Source of the DNA: Sporosarcina sp. FSL K6-1522
GTDB lineage: Bacteria > Bacillota > Bacilli > Bacillales_A > Planococcaceae
Direction of reading: 5' to 3'
NCBI RefSeq assembly: GCF_038622445.1
Contig: NZ_CP152019.1
Coordinates: 3,570,501 to 3,634,500, forward strand
Length of the DNA stretch: 64,000 bases
Program-made: the position numbers and the translations under genes
In this document: positions 42,590-53,264 of the stretch, piece by piece
How the letters are laid out: each line of letters starts with the position of its first letter
Position numbering within the stretch: the first letter of the stretch is position 1
The notes under the pieces: generated by a model
Database searches by the model: none
What the model saw: the letters and a program-made list of their open reading frames with translations, nothing else
What the model was told of the DNA's origin: nothing

Positions 42590-43516
42590 ATGAAACGGCG
42601 GGTTCTTTATATCACGGGTGTGATTTCAGGTATTTTCACTGCAATCATCACCGTGTTAGGATTTTTTGTTACGAATAAGTTGATGTTTTTAAAGTTAAAA
42701 GATGCCGATTTGATTATGAAACGGGAAATTCTTGCGAAGCGTTTCGATGAGCATTGGTATGAAACGGTTCGCAAGGAAGACATGTGGATTGATTCGCCAA
42801 ATGGTTATCGTTTACGAGCGGTTTTTTTGAAGCCGCTCGACACAACTAAAACGGTCATTATTTGCCACGGGGTCACCGAAAATAAAATCAATTCCATGCG
42901 ATACGCCCGCCTGTTTGAACGTCTCGGCTTCAATTCTGTTGTCTACGATCATCGACGCCACGGGGAATCGGGCGGAAAAACAACGAGCTTCGGTTATTAT
43001 GAGAAAAGCGATTTGCAAGCCATCGTCCAGGCTGTACGTAAGCGTATCGGGAAACGGGCATTGCTCGGCATCCACGGGGAATCGATGGGCGCCGCAACGT
43101 CCATTTTATATGCTGGGACCTATGAGGATGAAGCCAATTTCTTAATTGCAGATTGCCCATTTTCGGATTTCTCCGAGCAAATTCTTCATATTTTGCGAAC
43201 CGAAACGCCGCTTCGTACATCGATGATGCTGCGAATTGCCAATGTATTTCTCAAAATGCGGGACGGCTATTCGACAAATCTTATCTCACCGCGCGAAGTT
43301 GTCAAAAACATTACAATTCCCGTCCTGTTCATTCATAGTATGGAGGATGATTTTATCCTTCCATATATGACCGAAGAATTGTACGCGGCCAAGGAAGGCG
43401 ACAAAATGCTCAAGCTCTTCCCAAAAGGCGCACACGCCAAGTCTTATAATGAAAATCCCGTGCAATATGAGCAAACAATCCAAGCATTTCTTAGTCGTTT
43501 CGGCTTTGCGAATTAA
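42590..43516 (+). CDS. yqkD: YqkD-like membrane-anchored alpha/beta hydrolase
   Basis: The 308 residues comprise an N-terminal hydrophobic anchor (LYITGVISGIFTAIITVLGF) and an alpha/beta hydrolase with HGVTENK, DHRRHGESGG, nucleophile elbow GESMGA, the acid in SMEDDFI and the histidine in GAHAKSY. It matches Bacillus YqkD, of unknown substrate. It follows mvaB by 16 bases behind GAGG and probably shares its transcript. A terminator follows. Confidence 0.85.
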   Translation: MKRRVLYITGVISGIFTAIITVLGFFVTNKLMFLKLKDADLIMKREILAKRFDEHWYETVRKEDMWIDSPNGYRLRAVFLKPLDTTKTVIICHGVTENKINSMRYARLFERLGFNSVVYDHRRHGESGGKTTSFGYYEKSDLQAIVQAVRKRIGKRALLGIHGESMGAATSILYAGTYEDEANFLIADCPFSDFSEQILHILRTETPLRTSMMLRIANVFLKMRDGYSTNLISPREVVKNITIPVLFIHSMEDDFILPYMTEELYAAKEGDKMLKLFPKGAHAKSYNENPVQYEQTIQAFLSRFGFAN

Positions 43517-43520
43517 GCAT

Positions 43521-43561
43521 AAACCCGCCATTCAGCTTTGTAGTTGCTGAATGGCGAGTTT
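43521..43561 (+). terminator. Terminator after yqkD-like gene
   Basis: AAACCCGCCATTCAGC pairs with GCTGAATGGCGAGTTT. Confidence 0.85.
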
Positions 43562-43579
43562 GCGTGAGTTCCCCTTAAT

Positions 43580-44017
43580 TTATTTGATTCGCTCCGCCAA
43601 CTCTAAAATAATGCCTTCTGGTCCACGGCAGTAGCATAATTTATAACTGTCTTCATAGTGTAGGATCTCACTAAAGATTTTCGTACCGTTCTTTTCCAAT
43701 TTGGCAACAACAGCTTCAATATCTTCAACAGCAAATGCAATATGGCGGATACCCGGGGTATTTGCAAAAGGTTGCTGAATGTCTCTTTCATCTGACGGAT
43801 TATAAAATTTGATGAGCTCTATCCATACCTGACCGTCTGGCGTCCCCAATCCTACACATGCTACTTTAACGTCATTAAGCCCAAATACCTGACTTATCAA
43901 CTCTCCTTCCATTTCCCATTCCCCTTGCACCTCAAGGCCAAAGTCGAGAAAAAAATCTTTAGCGGCAGAGAGATCATTTACGATTACACCTACATGATCC
44001 ATTCTGTGGATTTTCAT
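43580..44017 (-). CDS. VOC-family (glyoxalase/dioxygenase-fold) protein
   Basis: The 145 residues form two beta-alpha-beta-beta-beta modules: IHRMDHVGVIVNDLSAAKDF (first His), DGQVWIELIKF, GIRHIAFAVEDIEAVVAKLE (second His), and EGIILELAERI (terminal Glu). The metal ligands H, E, H, E are visible. The substrate is unknown. An AGGAGG site precedes the ATG. Confidence 0.88.
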   Translation of the reverse strand: MKIHRMDHVGVIVNDLSAAKDFFLDFGLEVQGEWEMEGELISQVFGLNDVKVACVGLGTPDGQVWIELIKFYNPSDERDIQQPFANTPGIRHIAFAVEDIEAVVAKLEKNGTKIFSEILHYEDSYKLCYCRGPEGIILELAERIK

Positions 44018-44090
44018 AGCTCATACCTCCTATGATTCTGATTCCAAAAGGCACTCAGAAGTATCGCTCTATCAGCGTTAATTCTTAGCT

Positions 44091-45083
44091 TCATAGCCAG
44101 TTTTCCGTACAAAACACTTTTTTTGCACCTGCATCTAACTTCACTTGTTTGCCAATAGCTAATGGATGCATTGGGTGTGTGTGGCATGTATCGAAGTCGG
44201 CTAAAATCGGAATCACCATTCCATCTAATTGCTCTATTAATAAGTCTAATGGCTGCTTGCCCGTACCTAAATCATCATACAGTTCATGTTTACCTAAAAT
44301 AATACCAGAAACTTTATCAAAAAAACCTTGCATTTTTAGCATCGCAAAATTCTTCTCGACAATTGAAGCATTTTTCATACAGTCCTCAATTAATAAAATA
44401 TCCCCTCGTTCAATTGGAGGAAAATAGGGAGAACCTATAAATCCATACATCGAATTCACATTACCACCTATCAATCGTCCTTCTGCAATACCACTATGAC
44501 CAGTCACCCACGCATTATTAACAAGCGTTTTCTCTGTCGTTTTTTCTAACCAGTTCACTGGCTCATCTGACCAAAATGGAGGCATTGGCACTTCATAGGG
44601 CAACTCTGTCTCTTGCATGAAATATTGTTCGAAATATTGATAAGTATCATTTACGAGCGGTTCAAATTCACCAAACGACGGAATTAGAGAAGGTCCATAA
44701 TATGTTGAAATACCTGTTTTTGCATAAAGGGCGAGTAAAACAGCCGTTGCATCTGAATATCCAACGACTAACTTTGGATTTTGCTTAAATGCTTCATAAT
44801 CAATATATGGCAACATACTATTTGAGTTTGTACCACCGATTGTGGACATAATCATCTTTATATTCGGAGCTCTTAGTAGCTCATTTAATTCCTCTGCACG
44901 TGCTTTAGGTGAGCCAGAGCGATAAACGTCAGATTGTCCTGTCAACTTACCTTCTACAATAACAAACCCTTTGGATTCTAAAAAAGATTTCGCGCGTTCA
45001 AAACGTTGCAACGAAGTAACAGTTGCGGGTGAAGATGGTGTAAAAATACCGATTGTATCTCCCTTTTCTAATCGTTTTATCAT
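44091..45083 (-). CDS. S66-family LD-carboxypeptidase / MccF-like protein
   Basis: This 330-residue protein begins GDTIGIFTPSSPAT and contains the S66 nucleophile motif LVVGYSDATAVLLAL, a Glu in ILLIEDCMKN, and a histidine in FDTCHTHPMHPLAIG. S66 peptidases cut L-D bonds of murein tripeptides or inactivate peptide-nucleotide antibiotics such as microcin C. The isolated setting and the length (about 330) fit the MccF-like group slightly better than the recycling LdcA, but this is not decisive. Confidence 0.88.
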   Translation of the reverse strand: MIKRLEKGDTIGIFTPSSPATVTSLQRFERAKSFLESKGFVIVEGKLTGQSDVYRSGSPKARAEELNELLRAPNIKMIMSTIGGTNSNSMLPYIDYEAFKQNPKLVVGYSDATAVLLALYAKTGISTYYGPSLIPSFGEFEPLVNDTYQYFEQYFMQETELPYEVPMPPFWSDEPVNWLEKTTEKTLVNNAWVTGHSGIAEGRLIGGNVNSMYGFIGSPYFPPIERGDILLIEDCMKNASIVEKNFAMLKMQGFFDKVSGIILGKHELYDDLGTGKQPLDLLIEQLDGMVIPILADFDTCHTHPMHPLAIGKQVKLDAGAKKVFCTENWL

Positions 45084-45191
45084 ATATTATTTCCCCCTCT
45101 TTCCATTACTAAATAACCGTTAGACTCTTGACCATTTGCTATTTATAATATTGCTTTAGACAAGCATTAAGCAAGAATTAAGGCTATATAG

Positions 45192-45239
45192 GTTGAACTT
45201 ATGATTTTCATCTACTATCCAGCTTAGGCGCCTTACAAG
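45192..45239 (+). repeat. Inverted intergenic repeat flanking yneF, arm 1
   Basis: The sequence from GTTGAACTTATGATTTTCAT to AGGCGCCTTACAAG is repeated in inverse orientation at 46019-46066 with about five mismatches and a few gaps. The two arms enclose yneF and its terminator. The rest of 45084-45316 is gene-free. Confidence 0.75.
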
Positions 45240-45316
45240 CAGTAATCGAAGCGAGGAGCGTTGTTAGCGGAATTCTTTAGTCTAATTTATATAATTGCAT
45301 GCTATCTAAGCACAAA

Positions 45317-45360
45317 AAAACCACCTTTCTGGTTGATCTTTCACCAGAAAAAGTGGTTTA
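45317..45360 (-). terminator. Terminator after yneF
   Basis: AAACCACCTTTCTGGT pairs with ACCAGAAAAAGTGGTTT. On the minus strand it ends in a run of seven T. Confidence 0.8.
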
Positions 45361-45502
45361 TTGGTTTACAAATAGAAAGATGAAGCAAAAAACGTGAAAT
45401 TCAGAAGAAAGATTAACCTGTGCATGAATTTGCAAGATGCGATCTTATCTGAACGATTTGTGAGCAATCATTCAATCACTCACAAACCTTGTCATATCAA
45501 CG

Positions 45503-45745
45503 TTACTTCTTAGCTTTCTTCTCAGGTTTGTCACTCATTTTGTTCATTTGATTCATCATCTGGTTAATCTTCTTTTGTGAAGGTTTTTGTCCCATTTGCA
45601 TCATCATCATGCGCAACATATCCTCATTAATGGGCGGGTTCTCTTTCAAATATTTCATCATATATTGACGTGCAATGAAAAATCCGAGGGCCACACCTCC
45701 GATTAAGGCTACGATAACAATTAGGATCCACCATACTGTACCCAT
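45503..45745 (-). CDS. yneF: YneF-family membrane protein
   Basis: An 80-residue protein: one N-terminal membrane helix ([20 protein letters not shown]) and a cytoplasmic methionine- and lysine-rich tail ([20 protein letters not shown]). It matches Bacillus YneF (UPF0154), of unknown function. Its place after tkt and sirA repeats the B. subtilis order. Confidence 0.92.
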   Translation of the reverse strand: MGTVWWILIVIVALIGGVALGFFIARQYMMKYLKENPPINEDMLRMMMMQMGQKPSQKKINQMMNQMNKMSDKPEKKAKK

Positions 45746-46018
45746 CCGCTATACCTCCTTCACTTCCGTAATTCCAGTGTACTCCACCATGATGGATTAT
45801 ACCGTATAACAGTGGTCAATGGCAATGGCGCTTCTTTAAAATTTCGAATATGTAGGATTTCAACAATAAGAAATGAAAAAAAGAGACCTGTTCGCTATTC
45901 CACAAGTCCCCCAGATAAATTGAACTAAATAATCTTCCGAACAACGCTCGGCGCTTGCGGATGCCTCCCGCCATAAGCCAGGCAGAAAATCACTGCCCGT
46001 CTACGGCTTCGGCGACCG

Positions 46019-46066
46019 CTTGTAAGGCGCCTTCGCTGGCGTGTAGATGAAAATCATAAATTCAAC
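46019..46066 (-). repeat. Inverted intergenic repeat flanking yneF, arm 2
   Basis: Inverse copy of 45192-45239 (CTTGTAAGGCGCC ... TAGATGAAAATCATAAATTC). It abuts the 3' end of sirA. The adjoining 45940-46018 is GC-rich, unlike the flanks. Confidence 0.75.
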
Positions 46067-46076
46067 GTATATATAT

Positions 46077-46535
46077 TTATAACAACACAGTTGCTTCTCT
46101 CGTTCGAAGTTCTGTATATTTCACTGGTTTGAGCCAGCCCCATTCTCCATGGCCGTCCATGATGGCAAAAAAGCGATCGTGTGCCCCCGACAAGGCGACG
46201 AATAAATCGAGATCTAGCATACGCGACCCATCGCAATAAACCGATAGCGAATAAGCAGACAACGAAATGAAAATTGAACCTTTCACAGGATGCGTCAACT
46301 TATATTGCCCATTTTGGCATTCAATCGATGTGAAACTTTTCCCTAAGTTCGTGATGATGGCATCATCAATCGTCTCTTTTTTTAACCTATCACATAAATA
46401 ATGCACTTCTGGCATAGACTCATTTTGCTGCCCGCCTTCTTTTAACAAATCATACAATAGCCGCTCACGTCCAATGATGAATGGCTGGTACATTTCTTTC
46501 ACCTTGTAAATTCCATATGATCGCAAGTTCGCCAC
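46077..46535 (-). CDS. sirA: Sporulation inhibitor of replication SirA (YneE)
   Basis: A 152-residue soluble protein that begins RSYGIYKVKEMYQPFIIGRE followed by RLLYDLL, matching the SirA start. Later come LFVALSGAHDRFFAIMDGHG and FISLSAYSLSVYCDGSRMLD. In Bacillus, SirA binds domain I of DnaA at the onset of sporulation and blocks replication re-initiation. The identity rests on this pattern and on its position between tkt and yneF. It is divergent in sequence from the B. subtilis protein. Confidence 0.8.
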   Translation of the reverse strand: MANLRSYGIYKVKEMYQPFIIGRERLLYDLLKEGGQQNESMPEVHYLCDRLKKETIDDAIITNLGKSFTSIECQNGQYKLTHPVKGSIFISLSAYSLSVYCDGSRMLDLDLFVALSGAHDRFFAIMDGHGEWGWLKPVKYTELRTREATVLL

Positions 46536-46811
46536 CCCCTATGTATAGCCTACATCTTTCGGCAGAAAAAGGTTGTCACATTACGGAATGGAATCACACT
46601 ATTATTGTCGGAAAAGATAGATAAATCTAAATACTAAAAATACAAGGCGCCTGCTCGACTTTCAGGGAACACGGTCTACGTTCGCCATTTCCACTTTCGG
46701 CGGCAACGACTGCGTGACCCACATCCCGAGAGCCTCCCAGCGCCTGGAGCCTAGATAAATAGAAAATACGTTCCGTTAACCGCATAATTGCCGGCTAACG
46801 AAACGCTTCTG

Positions 46812-48821
46812 TCATTCGTTATTGAGTAGTGATTTAACAGTTGTCACAACATTTTCTTCTGTAAAGCCATATTCTTTGATGACTGTGTCACCAGGTGCAC
46901 TTGCACCGAATGTGTCGATTGAAAGAATTGCGCCTTCGTCACCGACATATTTATGCCAGCCCAAAGATACAGCCATTTCAATCCCTACACGTTTTTTCAC
47001 GTTTTTCGGTAATACGCTTTGTTTGTATGCTTCGTCTTGCCTGTCGAATAGATCCCAAGAAGGCATAGAAACAACCGCTACATCGATGCCTTCAGCCAAT
47101 AATTGTGCTTGTGCTGAAACAGCTAGGCCGACTTCAGAACCCGTTGCAATTAAAATCGCATCCGCTTGTTCTTTCGTAGCTGGTGAAACCGTGTATGCAC
47201 CTTTTTTAACGCCTTCTAACGCAAGTTCACCTGACTTCGGTAATGTCGGCAAGTTTTGACGTGAAAGGACCAATGCAGTTGGTGTGCTGTCCGATGACAC
47301 TGCGATATTCCATGCAGCTGCTGTTTCATTGGCATCAGCTGGACGGATAACCGATAGACCTGGCATTGCACGTAATGCAGCAAGGTGTTCAACCGGCTCG
47401 TGTGTCGGGCCATCTTCTCCAACGGCTACACTGTCGTGTGTGAATACATACGTAACAGGAACCCCCATTAGTGCAGATAGTCGGATTGCCGGACGCACAT
47501 AGTCACTGAATACGAAGAACGTACCGCCGAACACATGCAAGCCGCCGTGTAGCGCCATACCGTTCAGTGCTGTCCCCATTGCGAATTCACGCACGCCGAA
47601 CCAAATATTGCGACCTGAATAGTCTGTTGGTAGGAAATCGCCTGAACCTTTGATTGTCGTCTTATTAGAGCCTGCAAGGTCCGCACTTCCACCAAAGAAT
47701 GATGGCACTGTTTTAGCGATAGCATTAATCGCGTCACCAGATGCAGAACGTGTTGCATGTGATGTACCTGCCTCATACGTTGGCAACGATTGTTCAAAGT
47801 CTTCTGGTAGTTTACCAGCAATCGCATCTTGTAATTGCTGTGCTAATTCTGCGTGTTCTGCTTCATAGCTCGCAAATAATTCGTTCCACTGGTTTTCTTT
47901 TTGAGCCCCAAGTTTTTCTGCTGCTTCTTGGAATGTCTCATAGACACCTTCCGGAACGTGGAAGTCTTCTTCAAACGTCCATTTGTATGCTTCTTTTGTC
48001 AGTTTCAATTCATCCGCACCAAGTGGCATACCGTGTGCATCTGATTTTCCAGCTCTGTTCGGTGAACCGTAGCCGATGACTGTTTTCACTTCAATAATTG
48101 TTGGACCGCCTGTGTGGCCTTTTGCTGTTTCAATTGCATTGGAAACTTGGTCAACTTCGTTGCCATCTTCTACGCGTAGGTAATTCCAGCCGTATGATTC
48201 AAAACGCTTGCGAATATTTTCAGAGAAGGACATGCCAAGATCGCCATCTAGTGAAATGTCGTTACTATCGTAAAGTACAATCAGTTTGTCCAACTGCAGA
48301 TGACCAGCAAGTGAAATGGCCTCAGCTGCAACACCTTCCATTAGGTCGCCATCTCCACATAGTGCATATGTGTAATGGTCAACAACGTCAAAACCTGGCT
48401 TGTTGTATGTTGCCGCAAGGTGTTTTTCCGCCATTGCCATACCGACAGCCATACCGATTCCTTGCCCAAGTGGACCTGTTGTCGCTTCAACACCCACTGT
48501 GTGGCCGTATTCAGGGTGACCAGGTGTTAGTGATCCCCATTGTCTAAAGTTTTTAATTTCCTCCATTGGAAGGCCATAGCCTCCTAGGTGAAGTAAGCTG
48601 TAGAGAAGCATTGAGCCGTGTCCTGCTGAAAGGATGAAACGGTCGCGGTTAAACCATTGAGGATTTGATGGATTATGGTGCATATGTTTTGTCCAAAGCG
48701 TGTAAGCCATTGGCGCTGCACCCATCGGCAAGCCCGGGTGTCCGGAATTTGCTTTCTCGATCGCATCAATCGAGAGTGTACGAATTGTATTAATAGCAAG
48801 TTGGTCAATCTGTTGTGTCAT
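46812..48821 (-). CDS. tkt: Transketolase
   Basis: A 669-residue protein of normal length. Motifs are complete: [20 protein letters not shown], the thiamine-diphosphate site [13 protein letters not shown] ... [11 protein letters not shown], the pyrimidine domain with [20 protein letters not shown], and the C-terminal domain. It transfers two-carbon ketol units in the pentose phosphate pathway. The start is the ATG three codons after the first one, because the ribosome site AAGGGA is too near the earlier ATG. The gap 46536-46811 upstream of sirA's start holds a repeat fragment only. Confidence 0.97.
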   Translation of the reverse strand: MTQQIDQLAINTIRTLSIDAIEKANSGHPGLPMGAAPMAYTLWTKHMHHNPSNPQWFNRDRFILSAGHGSMLLYSLLHLGGYGLPMEEIKNFRQWGSLTPGHPEYGHTVGVEATTGPLGQGIGMAVGMAMAEKHLAATYNKPGFDVVDHYTYALCGDGDLMEGVAAEAISLAGHLQLDKLIVLYDSNDISLDGDLGMSFSENIRKRFESYGWNYLRVEDGNEVDQVSNAIETAKGHTGGPTIIEVKTVIGYGSPNRAGKSDAHGMPLGADELKLTKEAYKWTFEEDFHVPEGVYETFQEAAEKLGAQKENQWNELFASYEAEHAELAQQLQDAIAGKLPEDFEQSLPTYEAGTSHATRSASGDAINAIAKTVPSFFGGSADLAGSNKTTIKGSGDFLPTDYSGRNIWFGVREFAMGTALNGMALHGGLHVFGGTFFVFSDYVRPAIRLSALMGVPVTYVFTHDSVAVGEDGPTHEPVEHLAALRAMPGLSVIRPADANETAAAWNIAVSSDSTPTALVLSRQNLPTLPKSGELALEGVKKGAYTVSPATKEQADAILIATGSEVGLAVSAQAQLLAEGIDVAVVSMPSWDLFDRQDEAYKQSVLPKNVKKRVGIEMAVSLGWHKYVGDEGAILSIDTFGASAPGDTVIKEYGFTEENVVTTVKSLLNNE

Positions 48822-48895
48822 TGTATACATCCCTTCTCATTCTGTCTGTTTTCTTCATATCCTAGTGTAGACAATCTACGCAATGAATGCAAAGG

Positions 48896-49129
48896 TCAGT
48901 TTAAATATTTGCTATTACGCGCCTGTTTTACTTTGTCAGGTGTTACATCGTTGCCATCTGGATCAATAATCTTTACTTGTTCAATCGTGCCACGCATCGA
49001 CGAACGGAACGATTCTAAGTACTCTTTGCGTAATTGGGTCTGCTCCTTCGCCTCTTCGATTGAGAGACCTGTTGTCTTTGACTTTTTCGAAAGCTCGTTA
49101 ATACGTTTGATTTTATCAGCTGAAAGCAT
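48896..49129 (-). CDS. ynzC: YnzC-family (DUF896) protein
   Basis: From the ATG behind GGAGG the protein has 77 residues: LSADKIKRINELSKKSKTTG, then LSIEEAKEQTQLRKEYLESF and the C-terminal extension with DPDGNDVTPDKVKQARN. This two-helix-hairpin protein belongs to the SOS-linked yneA-yneB-ynzC operon of Bacillales. Its function is unknown. Confidence 0.93.
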   Translation of the reverse strand: MLSADKIKRINELSKKSKTTGLSIEEAKEQTQLRKEYLESFRSSMRGTIEQVKIIDPDGNDVTPDKVKQARNSKYLN

Positions 49130-49197
49130 GTTTTTTTCCTCCATTTTGTTTCGTGAATACATAGAACGTATACAAAAAGAGCAGAAAGTGCAACCAA

Positions 49198-50174
<977 letters not shown>

Positions 50175-50187
50175 AATTCCCCCTCAA

Positions 50188-50244
50188 GAATGTTTGTTCC
50201 GGAATACTTGTTCCCATTATAAAAAAGAACAAATCGAATGTCAA
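50188..50244 (-). promoter_or_regulatory. SOS promoter of yneA with two LexA boxes
   Basis: On the minus strand TTGACA (50239-50244) and TATAAT (50216-50221) are both perfect and 17 bases apart. Two tandem LexA boxes follow at 50202-50213 and 50188-50199 (GAACAAGTATTC and GAACAAACATTC), covering the start site. This predicts strong expression that is fully blocked by LexA. Confidence 0.85.
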
Positions 50245-50255
50245 CAGTTATTTTA

Positions 50256-50294
50256 GAACCTGTGTTTGCTATTTGTTCGGTCAACTGCTATACT
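50256..50294 (+). promoter_or_regulatory. lexA promoter with LexA box
   Basis: TTGCTA (50266-50271) and TATACT (50289-50294) are 17 bases apart on the plus strand. The box GAACCTGTGTTT (50256-50267) overlaps the -35, giving autorepression. Confidence 0.7.
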
Positions 50295-50378
50295 ATCCTT
50301 AATGAAACATACTGGTTGTAGGCGAACTATTTCACTACTTCCGGGAAGTAGTAGAATACGAGTTGAGAGGTGAATGGT

Positions 50379-50999
50379 TTGAAAAAAATTTCAAAGAGAC
50401 AAGAAGACATTTTATCTTTCATCAAAGATGAAGTGAAGAAAAAAGGATATCCACCATCCGTAAGGGAAATTGGTGAAGCAGTCGGTTTAGCTTCGAGTTC
50501 GACAGTCCATGGACATCTTGCCCGCTTAGAAAGCAAAGGGTTCATCAGACGGGACCCGACAAAACCGAGAGCAATTGAAATCCTCGATCCTGAAGGACTA
50601 GAGGCGTTGAAACCGGGCGTGCTCCACGTGCCACTTGTTGGCAAAGTAACAGCTGGGCTACCGATTACAGCGATTGAAAATATTGAAGAATACTTCCCGT
50701 TGCCGGAGTCATTCGGCACACCTGAAGACAAGCTGTTCATGCTTGAAATCGTTGGGAATAGTATGATTGAAGCAGGAATTTTAAACGGTGACCACGTTGT
50801 CGTCAAACAACAACAAACAGCGCATAACGGGGAAATCGTTGTTGCGATGACTGAAGACGATGAAGCGACTGTAAAACGCTTCTTCAAAGAGAAAGATTAT
50901 TTCCGTCTTCAGCCGGAAAACTCGTCAATGGATCCAATTATCGTCGATAATGTTTCCATTCTTGGTAAAGTTGTCGGTGTGTACCGCTTAATTCATTAA
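50379..50999 (+). CDS. lexA: LexA repressor
   Basis: Starting at the TTG behind GAGAGG, 206 residues: winged helix ([36 protein letters not shown]), the self-cleavage bond Ala92-Gly93 in VTAGLP, and the catalytic Ser128 (GNSMIEAG) and Lys166 (ATVKRF). It represses SOS genes until RecA filaments trigger cleavage. It is divergent from yneA. A GTG three codons earlier is possible but lies inside the ribosome site. Confidence 0.96.
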   Translation: MKKISKRQEDILSFIKDEVKKKGYPPSVREIGEAVGLASSSTVHGHLARLESKGFIRRDPTKPRAIEILDPEGLEALKPGVLHVPLVGKVTAGLPITAIENIEEYFPLPESFGTPEDKLFMLEIVGNSMIEAGILNGDHVVVKQQQTAHNGEIVVAMTEDDEATVKRFFKEKDYFRLQPENSSMDPIIVDNVSILGKVVGVYRLIH

Positions 51000-51013
51000 T
51001 AATGAAATGATAA

Positions 51014-51059
51014 AAGAGCTGTTCCCCTCCATATGTGGTGGGAAACAACTCTTTTTTTA
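51014..51059 (+). terminator. Terminator between lexA and the convergent ynbB-like gene
   Basis: AAGAGCTGTTCCC pairs with GGGAAACAACTCTT, followed by a run of T. Confidence 0.85.
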
Positions 51060-51062
51060 TCG

Positions 51063-52328
51063 TTATTCCTCAATCAATTTGTCACTGATTAGTTGCTCAA
51101 CAGAGGACAGAACAGCTGCCTTGACATGCTCGTACGTTAGCCCACCTTGGACATATGCCGTATAAGGCGGTCGAATCGGGCCATCTGCTGTTAGTTCAAT
51201 GCTGGAACCTTGAATGAAAGTCCCTGCCGCCATAATCACATCATCCGTATAGCCTGGCATATACGATGGCTCTGGTGCGTAATGCGCATTGATTGGTGAA
51301 TTCGCTTGGATTGTCCGACAGAAAGCGATCATTTGGTCCGCATTGGCAAACGACACGGACTGGATCAAGTCTGTTCGTTTAGCTGTATAATGTGGCGATG
51401 TCGTCAAGCCGAAGTCTTCCAGCAAAGCCGCTGTAAATAGAGCACCTTTTACTGCTTGACTAACGACATGTGGCGCAAGGAAGAAGCCTTGGTACATTTC
51501 AAGTAGTGTATCAAGTGATGCCCCCGCTTCTGCGCCGAGTCCAGGTGAAGTCATTCGGTACGCACATTGCTCAACAAGATCAGCCCGCCCCGCAATATAG
51601 CCACCTGTTCGCACGAGGCCGCCACCTGGGTTTTTTATGAGTGAACCCGCCATTAAATCAGCGCCTACTTGCGTTGGCTCTTTGTCTTCCACAAATTCTC
51701 CGTAGCAGTTGTCAACGAAAACGACGAGCTCTGGATTGATGGCTTTCACTTTACGAACCATTTCACCGATTTCATCCACCATGAAGGAAGGACGATCTGA
51801 GTAGCCTTTCGAACGCTGAATCCCAATCATTTTCGTCTTACTATGAATGTTCTTCGCCACTTCATCGAAATTGACGGAACCGTCTTCATTCAAATCGATA
51901 TGTTTGTATGAAATGCCGTAGTCTTGTAGTGATCCCGTATCTTTCCCTTTGCCTGAGACAATGGATTCCAACGTGTCGTATGGTTTGCCCGTAACATACA
52001 GCAGTTCATCGCCTGGGCGAAGAATGCCGAAAAGGCTGATTGAAATCGCATGCGTGCCTGAAATAATTTGATTGCGCACAAGGCAAGATTCCGCCCCGAA
52101 AACGTCTGCATAAACTTGCTCCAACACATCTCGTCCGCTGTCATCGTAACCATAGCCCGTTGACCCGGTTAGATGAAAATCACTGACCATATTTTTACGG
52201 AATGCCGCAAGTACTTTCCGCTGATTAGTAAAAGCCGTTTTTTCAACTGCTTTAAAGAACGGAGTGAGCTTGTCTTCAGCTGCCTCCGCTTTCGCCATTA
52301 CAAAATCGTTTTGTTCATTTACTAGCAT
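51063..52328 (-). CDS. Methionine gamma-lyase-like PLP enzyme (YnbB, 'aluminium resistance' family)
   Basis: A 421-residue protein with SDFHLTGSTGYGYDDSGRDV, EQVYADVFGAESCLVRNQII, a PLP-lysine region SLIKNPGGGLVRTGGYIAGR and AEAGASLDTLLEMYQGFFLA. It belongs to the family named aluminium resistance protein in older annotation and now methionine gamma-lyase family. The real substrate is uncertain. In B. subtilis ynbB lies near glnRA, not seen here. Confidence 0.9.
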   Translation of the reverse strand: MLVNEQNDFVMAKAEAAEDKLTPFFKAVEKTAFTNQRKVLAAFRKNMVSDFHLTGSTGYGYDDSGRDVLEQVYADVFGAESCLVRNQIISGTHAISISLFGILRPGDELLYVTGKPYDTLESIVSGKGKDTGSLQDYGISYKHIDLNEDGSVNFDEVAKNIHSKTKMIGIQRSKGYSDRPSFMVDEIGEMVRKVKAINPELVVFVDNCYGEFVEDKEPTQVGADLMAGSLIKNPGGGLVRTGGYIAGRADLVEQCAYRMTSPGLGAEAGASLDTLLEMYQGFFLAPHVVSQAVKGALFTAALLEDFGLTTSPHYTAKRTDLIQSVSFANADQMIAFCRTIQANSPINAHYAPEPSYMPGYTDDVIMAAGTFIQGSSIELTADGPIRPPYTAYVQGGLTYEHVKAAVLSSVEQLISDKLIEE

Positions 52329-52468
52329 TGTAATTCCTCATTCCATTAAATAGTCACTTCATTATCTTATCAGTCTGTCCGCGTAGGTCAATGATTACGG
52401 TAGGTTTCATTGAATAATCATTGGAATCTGGTACAATGCTAACGGGTATTGTGAATGGAGGAAATTCT

Positions 52469-53080
52469 TTGGCTTGGGACGTTTTTAGTATTATTGGCAC
52501 CGCGGCATTTGCCATTTCCGGCGCGATTGTCGCAATGGAAGAAGAGTATGATATTTTCGGTGTCTATATATTAGGCATGGTGACAGCTTTCGGCGGAGGT
52601 GCTGTGCGAAATTTACTCATTGGGGTACCCGTATCGGTTTTATGGGAGCAGGAATCGCTATTTATTGTCGCAACATTGTTAATCACCCTCATTTTCTTTT
52701 TCTCGAAATACTTACTTTCTCATTGGAATCGATGGGGGACCTACTTCGATGCGGTTGGTTTGGGGGCATTTGCGATTCAAGGTGCCATGCTTGCTATGCA
52801 GCTCCATATGCCGCTGTACGCAGTAATTGTTGCAGCTGTTCTGACAGGAGCAGGTGGCGGCGTGATTCGGGATTTACTGGCGGCAAGAAGGCCGCTCGTC
52901 TTCAAGGAAGAAATCTATGCGGTGTGGGCAGCCATTGCCGGGCTTGTTGTGGGACTTGGCATTTTTGAAAGTGATCTTGATCTTTACGCACTCCTCGTTC
53001 TGACAGCAGGTATGCGTATTTTATCGTTGATCTTTCATTGGAAACTGCCTCAGCGGAAAATACATGCTTCACAACGTTAA
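52469..53080 (+). CDS. TRIC-type cation channel family (UPF0126) membrane protein
   Basis: From a TTG behind GGAGG the protein has 203 residues and about seven membrane helices in two similar halves, each with a glycine-rich helix end (FGGGAVRNLLIG and GGGVIRDLLAARRP). This is the bacterial TRIC fold, forming trimeric monovalent-cation channels. An earlier ATG at 52421 lacks a ribosome site. A terminator overlaps the stop codon. Confidence 0.88.
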   Translation: MAWDVFSIIGTAAFAISGAIVAMEEEYDIFGVYILGMVTAFGGGAVRNLLIGVPVSVLWEQESLFIVATLLITLIFFFSKYLLSHWNRWGTYFDAVGLGAFAIQGAMLAMQLHMPLYAVIVAAVLTGAGGGVIRDLLAARRPLVFKEEIYAVWAAIAGLVVGLGIFESDLDLYALLVLTAGMRILSLIFHWKLPQRKIHASQR

Positions 53081-53118
53081 CAGGGAGTCTACCTTCTTGT
53101 TAACGTTGTTTATCTTTT
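53071..53118 (+). terminator. Terminator after the TRIC-type gene
   Basis: ACAACGTTAACA and TGTTAACGTTGT form the stem, followed by TTATCTTTT. The left arm includes the stop codon. Confidence 0.8.
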
Positions 53119-53210
53119 CAATACTTCGGGATTATTTGAGTTGCCCTCATCTACCATGCCACTCGAAAAGTTCTATTAGTTTGACTGCGCTTCAAGCTAA
53201 TACCGTCACA

Positions 53211-53251
53211 AAAAACAGCTCATCGACCGGTTATTCAGTCAATGAGCTGTT
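53211..53251 (-). terminator. Terminator after the SLH-domain gene
   Basis: AACAGCTCAT pairs with ATGAGCTGTT around a short loop, with a T-run on the minus strand. Confidence 0.8.
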
Positions 53252-53264
53252 ATATACTTTCGTG

